A DNA stretch of 64,000 bases from Achromobacter denitrificans NBRC 15125. GTDB lineage: Bacteria > Pseudomonadota > Gammaproteobacteria > Burkholderiales > Burkholderiaceae_B. Below the pieces are notes generated by a model. It saw only the letters and a program-made list of their open reading frames with translations. It did no database searches and was not told the DNA's origin. The translations under genes were made by a program, and so were the position numbers. The stretch spans positions 124,001-188,000 of the forward strand of contig NZ_BCTQ01000007.1 of assembly GCF_001571365.1 (NCBI RefSeq), written 5' to 3'. Numbering within the stretch: position 1 is the stretch's first letter; the number at the start of each line of letters is the position of its first letter. Below are positions 60,258 through 64,000 of the stretch, one piece after another.

Positions 60258-61862
60258 TCAAAAGCCCGCGGCGAGTCCGTCGCGCCTGCTGTCGCTCGCG
60301 CTGACGTAGCCGTCGACCGCCGGATCACCCAGGCGCCAGATGAACTGGCCCGATCCGAAGTCCATGTAGGGGTCTTCCAGGCCCTCCAGCACGTGGCCGC
60401 GGGCACGCAGGCCCTGGGCGACGGACGGGGCCAGGCCGGCCTCCACGTCGACCGCCAGGCCGTGGTTCCATTTCCAGCGCGGCGCGTCGCAGGCGGCCTG
60501 GGGCTGCTGTCCGTAATCCAGCATGCGAACGAGCGTCTGCACCTGCCCCTGGGGCTGCATATTGCCTCCCATGACGCCGAAACTCATGACGGGGGCGCCG
60601 TCGCGCATCAGGAAGCCGGGAATGATGGTGTGGAAGGGCCGCTTGCCGCCCGCCACGGCGTTGGGGTGGGCGGGGTCCGTGCTGAAGCAGTGCCCGCGGT
60701 TCTGCAGGCTGACGCCGGTGCCGGGCACCACCACGCCGGAGCCGAATCCCATGTAGTTCGATTGGATGAAGCTCACCATCATGCCGTTCCTGTCGGCGGC
60801 GGTCAGGTAGACCGTGCCGCCCTGCGGCGCATGGCCGCTGGCGAAGGCCTGGGCCTTGGCCGGGTCGATCAGGCGCGCGCGTTCGGCCAGGTAGCCGGGC
60901 TGCAGCATCTGCTCGGGCGTCATGCGCATGTGGCGCGGGTCCGCCACGTGGGCGTAGACGTCGGCGAAAGCCAGCTTCATGGCCTCGATCAGCAGGTGCT
61001 GCGTATCGGGATGGTCCACGGGCCGCGCCGCCACGTCGAAATGCTGCAGGATGCCCAGGGCGATCAGGGCGGCGATGCCCTGGCCGTTGGGCGGGATCTG
61101 GTGCAGAGTATGGCCGCGATAGGGCTGGCTGATCGGCGTCACCCACTCGGGCGCGTAGTCGCGCAGGTCGGCGAGCGCGAGCGCCGCGTCGTGGGCCTGC
61201 GCGTGCGCCACCAGCTTATGGGCCGTTTCGCCTTCGTAGAAGTCGCGCCCGCCGGTGGCCGCGATGCGTTTGAGCGTGGTCGCGGCCCCTCGCAGGACGA
61301 AGTGCTCGCCGATGTGGGGCGCGCGTCCGCGCGGCAGGAAATGGTCCGCGAAGCCGGGCTGCGGCTGCAGCACGTCGGCCTGCGCCACCCACTTCTCGCG
61401 TACGACCGGCGACACGGCAAAGCCGCGCTCGGCGTACTCGATGGCCGGTTCCAGGATGTCGGCGAAAGCCAGGCTGCCCAGCTTTTCGTGCAGGGCGGCC
61501 CAGCCCGCCACGCAGCCCGGAACCGTGACGCTGTCCCAGCCTCGGGCTGGGATCAGGCCCTGGTGTTTGCGCCGGAAGTAGTCCGGGTTCCAGGCGGCGG
61601 GGGCCGTGCCGGAGGCGTTCAGTCCATGCAGCTTCGAGCCGTCCCAGACGATAGCGAAGCAATCCGATCCCAACCCGTTGCTGACCGGCTCGGTCAGGGC
61701 CAACGTGGCGGCCGCGGCGATGGCCGCGTCAACCGCGTTGCCGCCCCTGGCCAGGATCCGCAGGCCGGCCTGCGCAGCCAGGGGCTGGGAGGTGGCGACG
61801 ATATTGCGGGCAAACACCGGCCGGCGGGTGCTGGGGTAGGGGTTGTTCCAGTCGAAATTCAT
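60258..61862 (-). CDS. Gamma-glutamyltransferase-family hydrolase
   Basis: A 534-residue Ntn-hydrolase of the Ggt family, self-processed at the nucleophile threonine, Thr350 in QGGTVYLTAADRNG, giving two chains. Other hallmarks are ARGGNAVDAAIAAAATLALTEPVSNG and GGNMQPQGQVQ. There is no signal peptide, so it is probably cytoplasmic, unlike E. coli Ggt. It may hydrolyse glutathione, gamma-glutamyl peptides or amides such as cephalosporin-type substrates; the true substrate is unknown. Confidence 0.9.
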   Translation of the reverse strand: MNFDWNNPYPSTRRPVFARNIVATSQPLAAQAGLRILARGGNAVDAAIAAAATLALTEPVSNGLGSDCFAIVWDGSKLHGLNASGTAPAAWNPDYFRRKHQGLIPARGWDSVTVPGCVAGWAALHEKLGSLAFADILEPAIEYAERGFAVSPVVREKWVAQADVLQPQPGFADHFLPRGRAPHIGEHFVLRGAATTLKRIAATGGRDFYEGETAHKLVAHAQAHDAALALADLRDYAPEWVTPISQPYRGHTLHQIPPNGQGIAALIALGILQHFDVAARPVDHPDTQHLLIEAMKLAFADVYAHVADPRHMRMTPEQMLQPGYLAERARLIDPAKAQAFASGHAPQGGTVYLTAADRNGMMVSFIQSNYMGFGSGVVVPGTGVSLQNRGHCFSTDPAHPNAVAGGKRPFHTIIPGFLMRDGAPVMSFGVMGGNMQPQGQVQTLVRMLDYGQQPQAACDAPRWKWNHGLAVDVEAGLAPSVAQGLRARGHVLEGLEDPYMDFGSGQFIWRLGDPAVDGYVSASDSRRDGLAAGF

Positions 61863-61972
61863 CTCGAATCATCGCGTGGGGTAAACCCCTAGCTTAACGT
61901 AGCGGCCGGAATCTAGGAACGGTCTGTAGTGCGTCGTAATAATTAGTAATTTTTTAGCCGTCGCGATGAACC

Positions 61973-62005
61973 AAAAAAAAGCCCCCGGCCGGGGCCGGGG
62001 GCTTT
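61973..62005 (-). terminator. Terminator of the right-edge tct operon
   Basis: GCCCCCGGCC and GGCCGGGGGC form a strong stem around GG at 61991-61992. Read on the minus strand it is followed by eight T, just beyond the tctA stop. Confidence 0.9.
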
Positions 62006-62043
62006 CGGGGCAGAACCGCCGCCTGACGGCGGCAGGCCATGCC

Positions 62044-63549
62044 TTAGTCTTCTTCCACGAAGGTCTCTTCGCGCTTCTTGCGGATCGCGGGCAGGGCCAC
62101 CAGGATCACCAGGAAGACGGCGACGGCCAGCAGCGAGGCGGACAGCGGACGGGTCACGAAGGTCGTGAAGTCGCCGCGCGACAGCAGCAGGGCGCGACGG
62201 AAGTTCTCTTCCATCATGGGGCCCAGCACCAGGCCCAGCAGCAGCGGTGCGCCTTCGCACTTAAGCTTGGACCACACGTAGCCGATGATGCCGAAGATGG
62301 CGGTGGTGAAGATGTCGAAGGTGTTGTAGTTCAACGAATACACACCGATCGTGCAGAACACCAGAATCGCCGGGAACAGGATGCGGTAAGGCACCTTCAG
62401 CAGCTTGACCCAGAGGCCGATCAGCGGGAGGTTCAGCACCACCAGCATCAGGTTGCCGATCCACATCGAGGCGATCAGGCCCCAGAACAGCTCCGGGTGG
62501 CTCGTCATGACTTGCGGGCCGGGCTGGATGTTGTGGATGGTCATGGCACCGACCATCAGCGCCATCACGGCGTTGCCCGGGATACCCAGGGTCAGCAGCG
62601 GGATGAACGAGGTCTGCGCGGCAGCGTTGTTCGCCGATTCCGGGCCAGCCAGGCCGGCCGGGTGGCCCTTGCCGAAGCGTTCCGGATTCTTCGAGATCTT
62701 CTTTTCCAGCGTGTAGGACGCGAACGACGACAGCACGGCGCCACCGCCCGGCAGGATGCCCAGGGCCGAACCCAGGGCCGTGCCGCGGATCACGGCGGGA
62801 GCGGCTTCCTTGAATTCCTGCTTGTTGGGATACAGCGAGCCGATCTTGTCGGTGATGTCGACGCGGTTTTCCTTCTGCTCAAGGTTGGTCATGATTTCGG
62901 CGAAGCCGAACACGCCCATGGCCACGATGGCGAAGTCGATGCCGTCTTGCAGTTCGGGGATGCCGAAGTCGAAGCGGGCGACGCCCGAGTTCACGTCGGT
63001 GCCCACCATGCCCAGCAGCAGGCCCAGCAGGATCATCGCGATCGCCTTGGGCAGCGAGCCCGAGGCCAGCACCACGGCGCCGACCAGGCCCAGGCACATC
63101 AGCGAGAAGTATTCGGCGGGGCCGAACTTGAACGCGACTTCAGCCAGCGGGGGCGCGAAGGCGGCCAGCAGCAGCGTGGCCACGCAACCGGCGAAGAACG
63201 AACCCAGCGCGGCGATTGCCAGGGCGGAGCCGGCGCGGCCGTTGCGGGCCATCTGGTGACCGTCCAGCACTGTCACCACCGCGGATGTCTCACCGGGAAG
63301 CGCGACGAGAATGGCTGTCGTGGAGCCGCCGTACTGGGCGCCGTAGTAGATACCGGCAAGCATGATCAGGCCGGCCACCGGGGGCAGCACGTACGTGATC
63401 GGCAGCAGCATTGCGATGGTCGGGACGGGGCCGATGCCCGGCAGAACGCCGATCAACGTGCCCAGAATGCAGCCCAGCAGCGCGTACAGCAGGTTCTCGG
63501 GCGTGAACGCCACCGAGAAACCCAACATCAGGTTGTCAAACAATTCCAT
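62044..63549 (-). CDS. tctA: TctA-family large TTT subunit, second copy
   Basis: A 501-residue TTT membrane subunit. Duplicated motifs GVLPGIGPVPTIAMLLPIT with YYGAQYGGSTTAILVALPG and GILPGGGAVLSSFASYTLE with LGIPGNAVMALMVGAM are present. It differs clearly in sequence from the tctA at 54898. It lies 13 bases downstream of tctB and is followed by a strong terminator; the receptor gene is probably beyond the right edge. Confidence 0.95.
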   Translation of the reverse strand: MELFDNLMLGFSVAFTPENLLYALLGCILGTLIGVLPGIGPVPTIAMLLPITYVLPPVAGLIMLAGIYYGAQYGGSTTAILVALPGETSAVVTVLDGHQMARNGRAGSALAIAALGSFFAGCVATLLLAAFAPPLAEVAFKFGPAEYFSLMCLGLVGAVVLASGSLPKAIAMILLGLLLGMVGTDVNSGVARFDFGIPELQDGIDFAIVAMGVFGFAEIMTNLEQKENRVDITDKIGSLYPNKQEFKEAAPAVIRGTALGSALGILPGGGAVLSSFASYTLEKKISKNPERFGKGHPAGLAGPESANNAAAQTSFIPLLTLGIPGNAVMALMVGAMTIHNIQPGPQVMTSHPELFWGLIASMWIGNLMLVVLNLPLIGLWVKLLKVPYRILFPAILVFCTIGVYSLNYNTFDIFTTAIFGIIGYVWSKLKCEGAPLLLGLVLGPMMEENFRRALLLSRGDFTTFVTRPLSASLLAVAVFLVILVALPAIRKKREETFVEED

Positions 63550-63562
63550 GACCGGTAGCTCC

Positions 63563-64000
63563 TTAGTTCATGCCCAGAAAGGACGGCCACAGCGGGAAAA
63601 TCAGCCCCAGCCCCTTGACGAATGCCAGATACGAGAACACCACCAGGAAGATGCCGTTGGCGACGGCGACCTTCAGGCTGAACTCATGGCTGGCCAGGCT
63701 GCTGACGACAACCAGGACGAATACAGAGATGTAGATACCCAGCAGCTTGAGGATGAAGCCGTAGAGCACGACCGATCCGACCACCAGGAAGACGATGCGC
63801 CAGTCGAACTTGTCGACGTGGGTTTCGTGGGCTTTCTTGGACAGCGAGCCAAGCAGCACGATGGCGCCAAGCAATGCGAGAACAATGCCTAGCCAGAAAG
63901 GAAAATACCCTGGGCCCATCCGAGCGGCAGTACCCATTTGGTAGCTGCTGGCTTGCCAGGCGAATCCCAGTCCAAGGGCGATGAACATCACCCCCGACCA
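63563..64000 (-). CDS. tctB: TctB-family small TTT subunit, partial
   Basis: The frame is open to the right edge: codons for Trp-Ser-Gly precede the first in-frame GTG, and TctB proteins usually have W-x-G-V just before this point, so the true start lies beyond 64000. About 145 residues are visible with four helices and the hallmark MGPGYFPFWLGIVLALLG. Partner of the adjacent tctA. Confidence 0.88.
   Translation of the reverse strand, partial: WSGVMFIALGLGFAWQASSYQMGTAARMGPGYFPFWLGIVLALLGAIVLLGSLSKKAHETHVDKFDWRIVFLVVGSVVLYGFILKLLGIYISVFVLVVVSSLASHEFSLKVAVANGIFLVVFSYLAFVKGLGLIFPLWPSFLGMN

Noticed and set aside
1-64000. Mobile elements, prophage, CRISPR array or horizontally acquired island
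   Set aside because: No transposase, integrase, array-like spacing or composition break was seen; gene content is ordinary chromosomal with uniformly high GC coding bias.

Overview
The window is a GC-rich, densely coded stretch of a betaproteobacterial chromosome. It most resembles the family Alcaligenaceae, genus Bordetella or Achromobacter. The main pointers are an orphan nadC next to a NadQ-type regulator with no nadA or nadB, repeated tripartite tricarboxylate transporter (TTT/Tct) genes, and a lipid A glucosamine modification (lgm) locus. No phage, insertion sequence or CRISPR array was seen. Functional calls come from reading the translated sequence and recalling families; no database search was run.

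1-9.6 kb: a probable partner-switching module comprises a truncated membrane sensor at the left edge, a transporter with two extracytoplasmic sensor segments fused to an MFS domain, an RsbW-like ATPase and a STAS anti-anti-sigma factor. An atypical alanine racemase lies inside it. Next come nadQ, nadC and a TTT solute-binding lipoprotein, then a TerB/DUF533 protein and an OsmC protein.

9.6-20 kb: fabI is followed by a block matching the E. coli order mltD-gloB-yafS-rnhA-dnaQ-tRNA. Here a two-gene RND efflux system sits between rnhA and dnaQ, and the tRNA is tRNA-Val(CAC). A terminator, a gene-free stretch and a 55-residue membrane protein follow.

20-36 kb: a YaiI protein, a small RHH-like protein, a gltS gene closely coupled to a TAXI solute-binding lipoprotein, a GNAT enzyme, the lgm locus, then several regulator/transporter pairs: LysR/PACE, LysR/CidA-CidB, and MocR facing an EamA-LysE operon.

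36-44 kb: a rhodanese/phosphatase-like protein, a universal stress protein behind an FNR-like box, a second-copy EF-G, an EamA transporter paired with an Lrp-type regulator, a hydrolase, a YbaK deacylase, and an iron-type ABC permease and ATPase.

44-52 kb: ybgC-tolQRAB-pal-cpoB on the minus strand with the ABC genes directly attached downstream, then proS and rppH.

52-64 kb: a TctDE-like two-component system with tctBA but no tctC, a GhrA-like reductase, a LysR/azoreductase pair, a hydroxyisobutyrate dehydrogenase-like enzyme, a gamma-glutamyltransferase, and a second tctAB pair cut by the right edge.

The candidates for undescribed biology are the gltS-TAXI pair and the sensor-MFS partner-switching module.
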